Below are positions 1-8,030 of a DNA stretch of 64,000 nt, piece by piece. The translations under genes and the position numbers were made by a program. The notes under the pieces are model-generated. The model had not been told where the DNA came from. It did no database searches and worked only from the letters and a program-made list of their open reading frames with translations. Every line of letters starts with the position of its first letter. The first letter of the stretch is position 1. The stretch is from Planctomycetota bacterium (GTDB lineage Bacteria > Planctomycetota > UBA8742 > UBA2392): NCBI GenBank assembly GCA_019912315.1, contig JAIOJA010000025.1, positions 1 to 64,000 of the forward strand, in the 5' to 3' direction.

Positions 1-1
1 C

Positions 2-1084
2 GAAAAGACCAACCTCGAAGTCACCGCCGAGACACTCAAGTTCGAGGCCGACCTGCGCCTGCTGGACGACTACGACTTCGTTTCCGAGATGGGACGCTTC
101 GCGGCCTACGCCGGACGCGACTTTCTGGAAACCAACCCGCCCGCGAAAGCCGACACGCCCGCGCACGAAGACACGCCCGCGCACGAAGACACACCCGAGC
201 GCCAAGACGCACCCACACGCGAAGACACGCCCGCGCACGAAGACACACCCGAGCGCCAAGATGCACCCACACGCGAAGACAAACCGCCCCGCGAGCCCGC
301 GCCGCCGCGTATGCCTGCCATGCCCGGAATGCCGGCCATGCCGCCCATGCCCGGCTCGCGAGAAAAAGTCGCGCGCGTCATGCCGGATGGCGAAACCGTC
401 GTGCCGGAATCATCAGTTGACCAGACACCCGAAGACGAACAACGCTTCGCCGAGGCCAAACGCAAAGAGGCCGAAGTGCTGCGGCGCCGCATGAACGTCA
501 GCGGCAAGGATTTAAGCAGGCGCTCCGTGCCGAAGCAGCTGCTGGACAGGCTGACGGTGAAGGACGCGCTGGCCATGATCTACAACGGCTGCCGCCTGGT
601 GGAATCGGTCGCGGCAAAACGGGCCGAGGTCTACAAGCGCCTGGTGGATCAGGCCATGAAGAAAGACGTGAAGGAAACCTTCATGCACGACCGCGCGCAC
701 GCGGTTGTCGCCGCGACGCTGCTGCACCTGGACAAAGAGTTCGCGGAAGTCGGGTTTGGAAGCTGGATGCCGTTTCGCTTCCCGGATCAGTGGCTGATGT
801 TCTGCGGCATCATGCGCAAGGTGCTGGCTGCCAACGGCCTGCTTCACGCCAAACACGCGGACACCTATCGCCGGCTGCTGGATGAAACCCCGCCGGTTGA
901 GATCAAGGGCGAGGTGAAGGACCGGATCAAGTGGTGGGACACGCCGGAGAACTGGAGCATCTGCTGGCGCAACCGCGGCGCCCTGAACATGAAAATCTTG
1001 AAGGAAAGGCTGACGGATGAAGTGTGGGACCCGACCACGCGCTTTGGCGGCACCCGCGCACCGCCGGACAACCCGTACCGGTAG
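2..1084 (+). CDS. Unrecognised protein with hexapeptide repeats, 5' end missing
   Basis: The frame is open from the first codon in the window to a TAG at 1082-1084, so the true start lies upstream; the ATG at 89 is internal. About 50 residues precede a low-complexity stretch built from six-residue units such as DTPAHE, DTPERQ and DAPTRE. A Pro/Met-rich linker (MPAMPGMPAMPPMPG) follows, then a roughly 200-residue folded-looking C-terminal region with many Trp and Arg residues. I recognise no family and propose no function. No gene precedes it in the window, and a long non-coding gap follows it. Confidence 0.75.
   Translation, partial: EKTNLEVTAETLKFEADLRLLDDYDFVSEMGRFAAYAGRDFLETNPPAKADTPAHEDTPAHEDTPERQDAPTREDTPAHEDTPERQDAPTREDKPPREPAPPRMPAMPGMPAMPPMPGSREKVARVMPDGETVVPESSVDQTPEDEQRFAEAKRKEAEVLRRRMNVSGKDLSRRSVPKQLLDRLTVKDALAMIYNGCRLVESVAAKRAEVYKRLVDQAMKKDVKETFMHDRAHAVVAATLLHLDKEFAEVGFGSWMPFRFPDQWLMFCGIMRKVLAANGLLHAKHADTYRRLLDETPPVEIKGEVKDRIKWWDTPENWSICWRNRGALNMKILKERLTDEVWDPTTRFGGTRAPPDNPYR
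152..295 (+). repeat. 18-bp coding minisatellite with 54-bp higher-order repeat
   Basis: Eight consecutive 18-bp units encode DTPAHE, DTPAHE, DTPERQ, DAPTRE, DTPAHE, DTPERQ, DAPTRE and DKPPRE. Units 2-4 (170-223) and 5-7 (224-277) are a 54-bp tandem duplication that differs at one base (gac versus gat), so this copy step looks recent. The length keeps the reading frame, so copy number could vary between strains without breaking the gene. Confidence 0.85.
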
Positions 1085-1411
1085 CAACCAGCAAGCGCGC
1101 ACATCGCCAAATCACAGCCCATCGCGTCAGCGATGGAGCCTTTCCCGCTTGCACACCCGCATGACGTCATGCTCCATCGCTGACGCGATGGGCTGTGATC
1201 CCGTTTTCGCGGCTTGGTGCGAGAAGAAGGCCGCGAAGAACAGCAAGTACGGTAGAGCGCCGTAGCCTTGGCGGAGGCGATCAGCGGCTAACGTATTTAA
1301 GGGCAGTTCTTCGCTGCCGTCGCGTAACCTTCGGGCCTTGGCGTGAAACCAAATCAGGATTTTTTGGAGATTCTTGAATAGCCTTGGCTTCCTGCCCCCG
1401 GTTAAGGGGCA
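1085..1411. other. Non-coding gap with palindromes
   Basis: This 327-bp gap between two plus-strand genes has no convincing coding frame. It holds a large perfect inverted repeat (1111-1199) and, at its right end, a hairpin that overlaps the start of the sigma factor gene (1386-1420). The stretch in between carries no feature I can name. Confidence 0.6.
1111..1199. repeat. REPIN-like perfect inverted repeat
   Basis: The 29-base arms at 1111-1139 and 1171-1199 are perfectly complementary around a 31-base spacer. Each arm also contains its own small palindrome, CCATCGC-GTCA-GCGATGG in the left arm. Two inverted copies of a short palindrome is the layout of REP doublets (REPINs/BIMEs), which are spread between genes by RAYT transposases. 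No transposase is visible in this window. A long transcriptional stop or mRNA 3' stabiliser for the upstream gene is the alternative reading. Confidence 0.75.
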
Positions 1412-1420
1412 ATGGAAGCC
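1386..1420 (+). promoter_or_regulatory. Hairpin that would cover the sigma factor start codon
   Basis: GGCTTCC (1386-1392) pairs with GGAAGCC (1414-1420), and TGCCCC (1393-1398) pairs with GGGGCA (1406-1411). The loop is seven bases and a two-base bulge contains the A and T of the ATG at 1412. The purine-rich AAGGGG (1404-1409), the only Shine-Dalgarno-like sequence, is also inside. If this folds in the mRNA it would hide the ribosome site, which could act as a translational switch. The alternative ATG at 1430 lies just outside the stem. Confidence 0.5.
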
Positions 1421-1924
1421 TTGGCCATGCCTGCAGATCCTGACCGCGAAGCGCTGGTGCGCGAACACCTGCCGGGTGTTTGGCGGTACTTGCGCTTTCT
1501 AGGGTGTGACCGCGCGCTGGCCGACGACCTGACACAGGAAACCTTTATGGTCTTCCTGCGCAAACCCTTCAACTTCCTCGGGCACGAGCCCACGGCCGAA
1601 TACCTGCGCGGCATCGCACGCTTCATCTGGCTGGAGGCTGTGCGGCAGAATGCCAAGCTGCCCGAGGCACAGATCGAGGCTGAGGACAGCGTGTTCACCG
1701 AATACGCCGGGGCCAGCCAGGGCGACGCCTACCTGGACGCTTTGCGGGAATGCGAAAAGACACTGGCCGGAAAGTCACGCGAGGCCGTTCGACTCGCCTA
1801 CGCGGACAAGCTGACCCAGTCACAAATCGCCGAACGCCTGGACATGAAAGAGAACGGCGTGAAGACCTTGCTGCAGCGCGCGCGCCAGCACTTGCGCGAA
1901 TGCGTCGAAAGGCGGGTGAAATGA
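1412..1924 (+). CDS. ECF-type RNA polymerase sigma factor
   Basis: The 170-residue protein has the two domains of a group 4 sigma factor. Region 2 is around residues 10-75, with CDRALADDLTQETF and the -10 recognition segment EYLRGIARFIW. Region 4 is around 105-165, ending in the helix-turn-helix TQSQIAERLDMKENGVKTLL. It would direct RNA polymerase to a small regulon. The ATG at 1412 has only an AAGGGG close upstream; ATG 1430 is a possible alternative. It overlaps the next gene by ATGA, which is typical of a sigma/anti-sigma pair. The sub-family was not assigned. Confidence 0.9.
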   Translation: MEALAMPADPDREALVREHLPGVWRYLRFLGCDRALADDLTQETFMVFLRKPFNFLGHEPTAEYLRGIARFIWLEAVRQNAKLPEAQIEAEDSVFTEYAGASQGDAYLDALRECEKTLAGKSREAVRLAYADKLTQSQIAERLDMKENGVKTLLQRARQHLRECVERRVK

Positions 1925-3366
1925 ACGACCCTCGCGAGAAGTATCTTGAAGCGGCGCTCGACGAGCTCTACCTCGGCGGCCCGGATGACGAACTGGCCGA
2001 CAAAGTGATCGCGTCCAATCGCCCCCCCGACCTGCGCCTTGTGAAAGACACACCCGCGCGCCGGCGCCGCTGGCTGTGGTTGCAGGCCGCGTGCGCGGTG
2101 ATTGCACTCGGGCTGATCGCGCTGGTGCTGGCTCCGCGCGAGAATGAACTGCCCGGCGTGATCGCGCACGGCGAGTTTGAGCGCGTGGGTGACGAAATCG
2201 AACTGAACGCCGGTTGGTACGTGCTGGACACCGGCGCCCCTGCGGTGACGTCCGACGGCACTCGCATTGAGCAAGTGGCGGGGCGCGTGCTGGTGAAGGT
2301 CGGCGAAATCCCCGATGAAAACGAGCTGCATGCCCAACGTGAGTGGCTGCGGCAAAACGGAGTGGAGGAGACGGACATGAACTGGATCAAGACTGGCGGG
2401 CTTGCGGTTTGCCTGTTGTTCGGCAGCGCGGTGATCGACGGGCAACCCGTGTTCGCCCAGGAGAAAGAACGCAAACGCGTTGCGGAGCTTGAGCGCGAAC
2501 TTGAGAAAGCGCGCGAAGACCTCGAACGTGCTGAGCGCGAGGCACGCGGCGGCGAAGAAGATGGCTTCAGCGCCGAGCGCGCAGAGCGGGACCTCACACG
2601 CCTGCGCAAGGAACTTAAAGACGTGGACCGCAAGATCGAGTTCAACAATGAGAGGCTCGAGCACGAGGAAAACGAAGAGAAGATCGAAGAGCTCGAGCGC
2701 CAGCAGAAAGAACTTGAGGCACACGCCGAGCACCTGGAACGCGAAATCGCGGGCATCGAGCTGACCATGGAGATCCATGGCATGGAACGCGAAATTCGCG
2801 AGCACGAAGAGGCCCTGGAAGAACTGCGAAGTGAGCTACGCCGCGAGCCGGAGAACGGCGAGCTCCGGCAGGAAGTTCGCGAGCATGAAGAAGCGCTCGA
2901 AGAGCTGCGGGGCGAGCTTGAGGGGCTGCACGAGGAACTAGAAGAACTCTGGGGCGAAGAAGAAACTGAGAAGGACCCGATTGACGGGCTGGAACAGATG
3001 ATCGACCGCCTCGAAGAGGAGCTGGAAGGACTTCGCGAAGCCCCGGAAGAAAACGCCGACCGCATCCGCAGCAAGGAGCGCACACTGAAGTCACTGCGTA
3101 CCGCGGTGGAAGCGCTGCACGAAGCCGAGCGCGAAGAGATGCGCGCCGAGCTCGCCAATGTGCGCAAGGAGCTGGACGTATCCCTGGTCGAACTCAAGCG
3201 CCTGCTGGACGAGCGCAAGAACGCGGCCCGTGGAGGAGAGAGTGATCGGGCCGAGGAGTTGAAGGACGAAATCAACGAGTTGGAAGACCACATTCGCGGA
3301 CTGCGCGAGGACCTTGAGAACCTCGAACGCGAAGTTCGCGAAACGGAAGAAGAGGAAGAAGACTAA
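1921..3366 (+). CDS. Anti-sigma-like membrane protein fused to a long coiled coil
   Basis: The start ATG overlaps the sigma factor stop, so the pair is translationally coupled. Residues 1-49 are cytosolic, 50-71 form one membrane segment after an Arg-rich stretch (RRRRWLWLQ), and 72-150 resemble a FecR-like external domain (GWYVLDTG, AGRVLVKVGE). That half fits an anti-sigma factor that holds the upstream sigma factor. From residue 153 a signal-peptide-like stretch begins, followed by about 300 residues of Glu/Arg/Leu-rich coiled coil to the end. The join is in frame with no stop, so this may be one fused protein or two products (see the internal start at 2377). The coiled-coil half is unassigned. 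Confidence 0.75.
   Translation: MNDPREKYLEAALDELYLGGPDDELADKVIASNRPPDLRLVKDTPARRRRWLWLQAACAVIALGLIALVLAPRENELPGVIAHGEFERVGDEIELNAGWYVLDTGAPAVTSDGTRIEQVAGRVLVKVGEIPDENELHAQREWLRQNGVEETDMNWIKTGGLAVCLLFGSAVIDGQPVFAQEKERKRVAELERELEKAREDLERAEREARGGEEDGFSAERAERDLTRLRKELKDVDRKIEFNNERLEHEENEEKIEELERQQKELEAHAEHLEREIAGIELTMEIHGMEREIREHEEALEELRSELRREPENGELRQEVREHEEALEELRGELEGLHEELEELWGEEETEKDPIDGLEQMIDRLEEELEGLREAPEENADRIRSKERTLKSLRTAVEALHEAEREEMRAELANVRKELDVSLVELKRLLDERKNAARGGESDRAEELKDEINELEDHIRGLREDLENLEREVRETEEEEED
2377..3366 (+). other. Possible internal start: separate secreted coiled-coil protein
   Basis: An in-frame ATG at 2377 is preceded by GGAGTGGAGGAG six bases upstream, a much better ribosome site than the one at 1412. 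The encoded start, MNWIKTGGLAVCLLFGSAVI followed by DGQPVFAQ, reads as a complete signal peptide with cleavage near FAQ. The roughly 300 residues after it are almost pure heptad-type coiled coil. This suggests the coiled-coil part is also, or only, made as an independent secreted protein. Confidence 0.5.
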
Positions 3367-3387
3367 CCAAGAGGCGAAGTTCACAAT

Positions 3388-3420
3388 AGGGCGGGCCTTT
3401 GTGCCCGCCCTACAGTTTTT
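3388..3420. terminator. Intrinsic terminator between converging genes
   Basis: AGGGCGGGC (3388-3396) pairs perfectly with GCCCGCCCT (3403-3411), and a run of five T follows at 3416-3420. The stop codon of the minus-strand helicase gene (3410-3412) lies inside the right arm, so the hairpin can serve both directions. Confidence 0.8.
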
Positions 3421-5692
3421 CGAGCCTCGCGAATTCGAGCGCGAGGCTCTTTTCGCCCCAGCCCTGAAAATGCACTTTCACCCGCCCCGTGTTGCTCAAG
3501 TCCAGCACCTTGCCGATTCCGAACACCGCGTGCTTCACGCGGTCGCCACTCTGCAACTCACTCGGGTCCGACGGCGTGATGTCCGGCGCGGGGCGAGGCT
3601 CGCCGGCCAGATGATCCGCCGGGCCGTCCTCGATCGCGGGCACGTCGGAAAAGTCAAACGGGTCGTCGTCGTCGTTCACGCGCGCGGCCGGGCGCACACC
3701 GGCGCGACCGGTGAACCACTGACTGAATTCCTGCGAGCCATAGCCGCTGGCAACGGCGGCTTGGTCGTCCACCTGCGTGAGTTCGGGCGGGATTTCCGTC
3801 AGGAAGCGCGAGGGCGCGTTGCGCTGGCTGCGCCCGAAGGCTTCGCGGTGGCGGGCCAGGCTAAGCGTCAGATGCCGCTGCGCGCGCGTGATTCCGACGT
3901 AGCACAGGCGCCGTTCCTCCTCAATGTCGCCGTCGCCCTGGATGCTGCGCGCGTGGGGCAGCACGCCGTCCTCGAGGCCGGTAAGGAACACGGCCGGGAA
4001 CTCGAGCCCCTTGGCGCTGTGCAGTGTCATAAGCTTTACGGCGTCGCCCTGGATATCGAGTTTGTCGGTGTCGCTGACGAGGGCGATTTGCTCCAGCCAC
4101 GCACTGAGATCCAGCTCGGGGTTTTCCTGCTCTTTGGTTCGCGCGTCGGAAACAAGCTCGTGGACGTTTTCCAGGCGGTCGCTCGAGCGCGGGTCGATGT
4201 CTGTCTCCAGCATTCGCTTGTAGCCGGACTGATCCAGCACTTTCTCAATCACGCCCTCGATCGGGTACAGGTTGCCGGCCAGCAGTTCCTCGTACATGCC
4301 GGCAAACGCCTTCAACGCGGCGGCCCCCTTCTTTGGCACGCGGGTAACGCCGAAGGCTTTCGGGTCTCTGGCAACATCGAGCAGGCTGGCGTCGGCGTCC
4401 AGCGCCGCGGCGTGAATCTTGCTGATCGTCCCCTCTCCCACTCCGCGCGAAGGGCGGGTCAAGGTGCGGGCGAAGGCAACCGGATCGCGCGGGTTAAGAA
4501 GCAGACGCACGTATGCCAGCACGTCCTTGATCTCCTGGCGCTGATAGAAGCTGACCGCGCCCACAAGCTGGTACGGTACGGTGCGTTCAAGCAGGGCCTG
4601 CTCAAGGGCACGGCTTTGTGCGTTGGTGCGATAGAAAATGGCCACATCACCGTAGCCCACCTGGTTTTCAAGGCGCAGGGTCTCAACGCGCGCTGCAATG
4701 GCGCGGGCCTCGTGCGTCTCCGTCTGGCACTTCATGACCGTGATGCGCGCGCCCTCTTCGTTGTCTGTCGTCAGGCGTTTGTCCTTGCGGGCAACGTTGT
4801 GGCGCACAAGCGAGTCGGCCGCCCGAACAATGTTGCGGGTGCTGCGGTAATTCTGACCAAGCACGACGACCTTGGTTGCAGGGAAGTCGCGCTCGAAATT
4901 CAGGATGTTCTGAATGTCCGCGCCGCGCCAGGAGTAGATGCTCTGGTCCGGGTCGCCGGTCACGCAGATGTTCTTGTGCTCGGCGGCCAGCAGGCGCGAA
5001 ACGCGGTACTGAATGCTGTTGGTGTCCTGGTATTCGTCGATCATCAGGTGCCCGAAGCGCCCGCGATATTTTTCAAGCACGTCGGGGTGGGCGGTGAACA
5101 GTTTGAGGGGCTTCACCAGCAGGTCGTCGAAATCCATGGCCTGGGCTTCGACGAGGGCCTTCTCGTAGCGCTCATAGATGTCCGCCACACACTTGCTTTG
5201 CACGTCGTAGGCGCCGGCACGATAGGTCGCCGGATCAATGCCGCGATTCTTGGCGTCGCTGATGGCGTAGCCCGCAGTGCTGGCGGTAACAAACGCGCTG
5301 TCGATCTTCAGCTCTTTCATGATGCGGCGCACAAGGCTGTCGCGGTCGTCGGTATCGTAGATGCTGAAGTCACGCTGATAGCCGAGGTGCCCCGCCTCGC
5401 GACGCATCAGCCACGCGCCGAAGCTGTGAAAGGTGCTGATCTGCAACTCGCCAAGCGGATGAAACTGCTCAACGCGGCGGCGCATCTCGGCGGCGGCCTT
5501 GTTGGTGAATGTCATGGCGAGGATTTTCCAGCCCGGAATGCCCTGTTGCAGCATGTGGGCAATGCGCGTGGTGATCACGCGCGTCTTGCCCGATCCCGGG
5601 CCCGCCAGCACGAGCAACGGCCCGTCGATGGTGGTCACGGCCTCGCGTTGTTCGGGGTTGAGGTGCTGGAGCAGGTCCATGCCGGCAAGCAT
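3410..5692 (-). CDS. pcrA: ATP-dependent DNA helicase, UvrD/PcrA type
   Basis: This 760-residue superfamily 1A 3'-5' helicase acts in nucleotide excision repair, mismatch repair and removal of RecA or stalled RNA polymerase. It has the Walker A GPGSGKT (31-37), motif Ia TFTNKAAAEM, Walker B DEYQDTN, motif III GDPDQSIYSWRGAD, motif IV QNYRST, motif V LHSAKGLEF and motif VI YVGITRAQ. The C-terminus has the Tudor-like GDRVKHAVFGIGKV segment that in PcrA contacts RNA polymerase, which favours PcrA/UvrD over Rep. Start choice is open between the ATGs at 5692 and 5680; neither has a clear ribosome site. It is the last gene of a minus-strand run that includes hemL. Confidence 0.95.
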   Translation of the reverse strand: MLAGMDLLQHLNPEQREAVTTIDGPLLVLAGPGSGKTRVITTRIAHMLQQGIPGWKILAMTFTNKAAAEMRRRVEQFHPLGELQISTFHSFGAWLMRREAGHLGYQRDFSIYDTDDRDSLVRRIMKELKIDSAFVTASTAGYAISDAKNRGIDPATYRAGAYDVQSKCVADIYERYEKALVEAQAMDFDDLLVKPLKLFTAHPDVLEKYRGRFGHLMIDEYQDTNSIQYRVSRLLAAEHKNICVTGDPDQSIYSWRGADIQNILNFERDFPATKVVVLGQNYRSTRNIVRAADSLVRHNVARKDKRLTTDNEEGARITVMKCQTETHEARAIAARVETLRLENQVGYGDVAIFYRTNAQSRALEQALLERTVPYQLVGAVSFYQRQEIKDVLAYVRLLLNPRDPVAFARTLTRPSRGVGEGTISKIHAAALDADASLLDVARDPKAFGVTRVPKKGAAALKAFAGMYEELLAGNLYPIEGVIEKVLDQSGYKRMLETDIDPRSSDRLENVHELVSDARTKEQENPELDLSAWLEQIALVSDTDKLDIQGDAVKLMTLHSAKGLEFPAVFLTGLEDGVLPHARSIQGDGDIEEERRLCYVGITRAQRHLTLSLARHREAFGRSQRNAPSRFLTEIPPELTQVDDQAAVASGYGSQEFSQWFTGRAGVRPAARVNDDDDPFDFSDVPAIEDGPADHLAGEPRPAPDITPSDPSELQSGDRVKHAVFGIGKVLDLSNTGRVKVHFQGWGEKSLALEFARLEKL

Positions 5693-5745
5693 AGCTTTTC
5701 AGATGTCGGCGTTGAGTGGGTGTGTCTCACCTTGATCACTACCGG

Positions 5746-7032
5746 TTACGACACCAGTTGCGCGAATGCGCGCTCCGCGGCGAGTACCGTGCTGTCGATG
5801 TCGCGGAAGGTGTGGGCGTTGCTGACGAACCATGCTTCGAACTGGCTCGGTGGCAGGTAGTGCCCTTGTTCGCGCATCAGTTCATGGAAGCGGCTGAACC
5901 TCGACGTGTCGCTGCGTTTGGCGTCGGCGAGGTTATGCACCGGGCCGTCCTGGAAGAACACCGTCAACATGCTGCCGCAGCGGGCGATGTACACCTTGAT
6001 TCCCGCGCGTTCCGCGCCAGCCCGCAGCCCGTGCTCAAGGCGCGCGGACAGCACCTCAAGTCGACGATAGATTGCGGGATTGTTGCGCAACTGCGTCAGC
6101 GCGGCCAAACCCGCGGCGACGGCGACCGGGTTGCCGGACAAAGTTCCGGCCTGGTAGACCGGGCCTTCCGGCGCGAGCTGTTCCATGATGTCGAAGCGCC
6201 CGCCGAAGGCCGCGAGGGGCATCCCGCCGCCAATGACTTTGCCGAGCACCGTGAGATCAGGTTGCACGTTCAGAAGTTTCTGCGCGCCGCCCCAGGCTAC
6301 GCGGAAGCCGGTCATCACTTCATCCATGATGAACAGCGCGCCGGATTCACGCGTGATGGCCGCCACGGATTCCAGGTAGCCGCGTACGGGAAGGACGACG
6401 CCCATGTTGCCGGCGATGGGCTCAAGGATTGTGCCCGCGATTTCGTCGCCGTATTGGGCATAGGCGCGCTCGACAGCGTCAACGTCGTTGAAAGGCAGCA
6501 CGATCGTGTCGTTCGCCACGCCAGGGGTGACGCCCGCGCTGTCCGGGTTGCCGAAGGTAAGGGCGCCGCTGCCGGCACTGACGAGCAGGCTGTCAACGTG
6601 CCCGTGATAGCAGCCGGCGAACTTGACGATTTTGTGCCGTCCGGTAGCTCCGCGCGCGAGGCGCAGGGCGCTCATGCTTGCTTCGGTGCCGGAATTCGTG
6701 AGGCGCACGCGCTCACAACCGGGCAGGGCGTCACAGATGATGCGGGCGAGCGTGGTTTCCGTGACCGTGGGGGCGCCAAAACTGGTGGAGGATTTCGCGG
6801 CCCGTGTGATTGCCGTGACGATGGGCTCGCTCGCGTGCCCCAGAATATGCGGGCCCCAACTTCCCACGTAGTCGACGTACTCGTGCCCTTCGATGTCGGT
6901 GATTTTGCAGCCGTAGCCCGAGGCAAAAAACAGCGGCGTTTCGCCGACCGCCTTGAACGCGCGGACGGGGCTGTTCACACCGCCCGCGATGTAGCGGCGT
7001 GCTTCGTCGAATGCCTCGCGGTTGGTTGCCAT
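5746..7032 (-). CDS. hemL: Glutamate-1-semialdehyde 2,1-aminomutase
   Basis: HemL converts glutamate-1-semialdehyde to 5-aminolevulinate, the C5-pathway entry to haem and other tetrapyrroles. The 428-residue length is normal. It is a class III PLP aminotransferase-fold enzyme with GVNSPVRAF near the start, LTNSGTEASM around 111-120, the substrate-gating region GSGALTFG, the cofactor aspartate in FIMDEVMTGFR, and the PLP lysine at position 265 in LTVLGKVIGGG. It starts 11 bases after the rhomboid gene stop, so it is probably co-transcribed with tsaD and the rhomboid. No other haem gene is nearby. Confidence 0.96.
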   Translation of the reverse strand: MATNREAFDEARRYIAGGVNSPVRAFKAVGETPLFFASGYGCKITDIEGHEYVDYVGSWGPHILGHASEPIVTAITRAAKSSTSFGAPTVTETTLARIICDALPGCERVRLTNSGTEASMSALRLARGATGRHKIVKFAGCYHGHVDSLLVSAGSGALTFGNPDSAGVTPGVANDTIVLPFNDVDAVERAYAQYGDEIAGTILEPIAGNMGVVLPVRGYLESVAAITRESGALFIMDEVMTGFRVAWGGAQKLLNVQPDLTVLGKVIGGGMPLAAFGGRFDIMEQLAPEGPVYQAGTLSGNPVAVAAGLAALTQLRNNPAIYRRLEVLSARLEHGLRAGAERAGIKVYIARCGSMLTVFFQDGPVHNLADAKRSDTSRFSRFHELMREQGHYLPPSQFEAWFVSNAHTFRDIDSTVLAAERAFAQLVS

Positions 7033-7043
7033 GTGATCGGACT

Positions 7044-8027
7044 CTAGGGTGCGGCATCGCCGTATTCAAGTTGCTCGGTCTCGAGTACCCAAGGCAGAAA
7101 GAAAAACGGCGGACGCCCCGGCACGTACGCCGCGTCCACGCCGCCGGGATGCGTCAACGGCAGTCGCAGCGCCTCATAGTCAAATTCCTTGGCGTTCCTC
7201 TCGTGTCCTTCACGCCACAGTTCGAGGTGCCGATACAGCAGGCTTGATCCCGTGTTGGCGCGGTTGCGGCGACCCGCTTCGGAAAGCAGTTCATCGCCCC
7301 GCGCGAGATCACCCTGTTCATAGGCCTGCATGGCGCGGACAGCGTGCCAGGACGAACGCGTCACCGGTACACAGGCGAATACCGCCAGCACTGCCAGGAC
7401 CACCCCCAGTACACCCACGGCGACCCGGTGATACACATCCAGTTCGCGCGTGTAGCGGTGCTCGAAGTACACGCCCAGAATCACGCCCGGCACGAAGCCG
7501 CCCGCGTGTCCCAGCAGGCTGACATTGGGCTGAAGGCTCATCCACACGCCGAACGCCAGCCAGATCAGAAGTGTCCGGGCGAGTGGTATCTGCCACAGGT
7601 CGCGCAGGCTGCCGGTCTTGGCAAAGAAGTAGCCAAGCACCGCGCCGAACAGACCGTACGCTGCCGCCGACGCGCCGACCAGCGGCGACATTGGGTCCAT
7701 GAAAGTCAGCGCGAGCACGCTGCCGCCCAGCAGCGTCACGGCGTAGATCACCAGCAGAGGCCTCCAGCCGTGCAGGCGCTCAAAGATCACGCCCAGTACG
7801 TAAATGCCGTACAGGTTGAATGCCACGTGCATCAGATCGGCGTGTACCCAGGCACAGCTTACGGCGCGCCAGTAATCTCCGTACTGCACGTCTATGCCCC
7901 GCGCCCAGAACAGACGTTCAAGAAAACCACCCGTGAATATGTCGACGACTGTGACCGCGATGATGGTCCCCATCAGCGCAAGCGTTGCGGGCGGCGTGTA
8001 GGCGGGGTTGTAGCGGCGTACCGTCAA
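7044..8027 (-). CDS. Rhomboid family intramembrane serine protease
   Basis: Six or seven hydrophobic segments span roughly residues 15-215. The Ser-His dyad is visible as Ser120 in VGASAAAYG and His174 in LLGHAGGF, and the conserved HxxxN-type segment is HADLMHVAFN (62-71). The remaining 110 residues form a soluble tail of unknown role. It should cleave membrane-bound substrates within the bilayer. The start is a TTG at 8025-8027, three bases after the tsaD stop, with GAGAAGGG upstream; later in-frame ATGs would remove the first membrane segment. The substrate cannot be inferred. Confidence 0.9.
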   Translation of the reverse strand: MTVRRYNPAYTPPATLALMGTIIAVTVVDIFTGGFLERLFWARGIDVQYGDYWRAVSCAWVHADLMHVAFNLYGIYVLGVIFERLHGWRPLLVIYAVTLLGGSVLALTFMDPMSPLVGASAAAYGLFGAVLGYFFAKTGSLRDLWQIPLARTLLIWLAFGVWMSLQPNVSLLGHAGGFVPGVILGVYFEHRYTRELDVYHRVAVGVLGVVLAVLAVFACVPVTRSSWHAVRAMQAYEQGDLARGDELLSEAGRRNRANTGSSLLYRHLELWREGHERNAKEFDYEALRLPLTHPGGVDAAYVPGRPPFFFLPWVLETEQLEYGDAAP

Positions 8028-8030
8028 GGG

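Noticed and set aside
3314..5860. An 848-codon plus-strand frame over the helicase
   Set aside because: The minus strand carries all helicase motifs; the plus frame is Arg/Val/His-rich with no recognisable motif.
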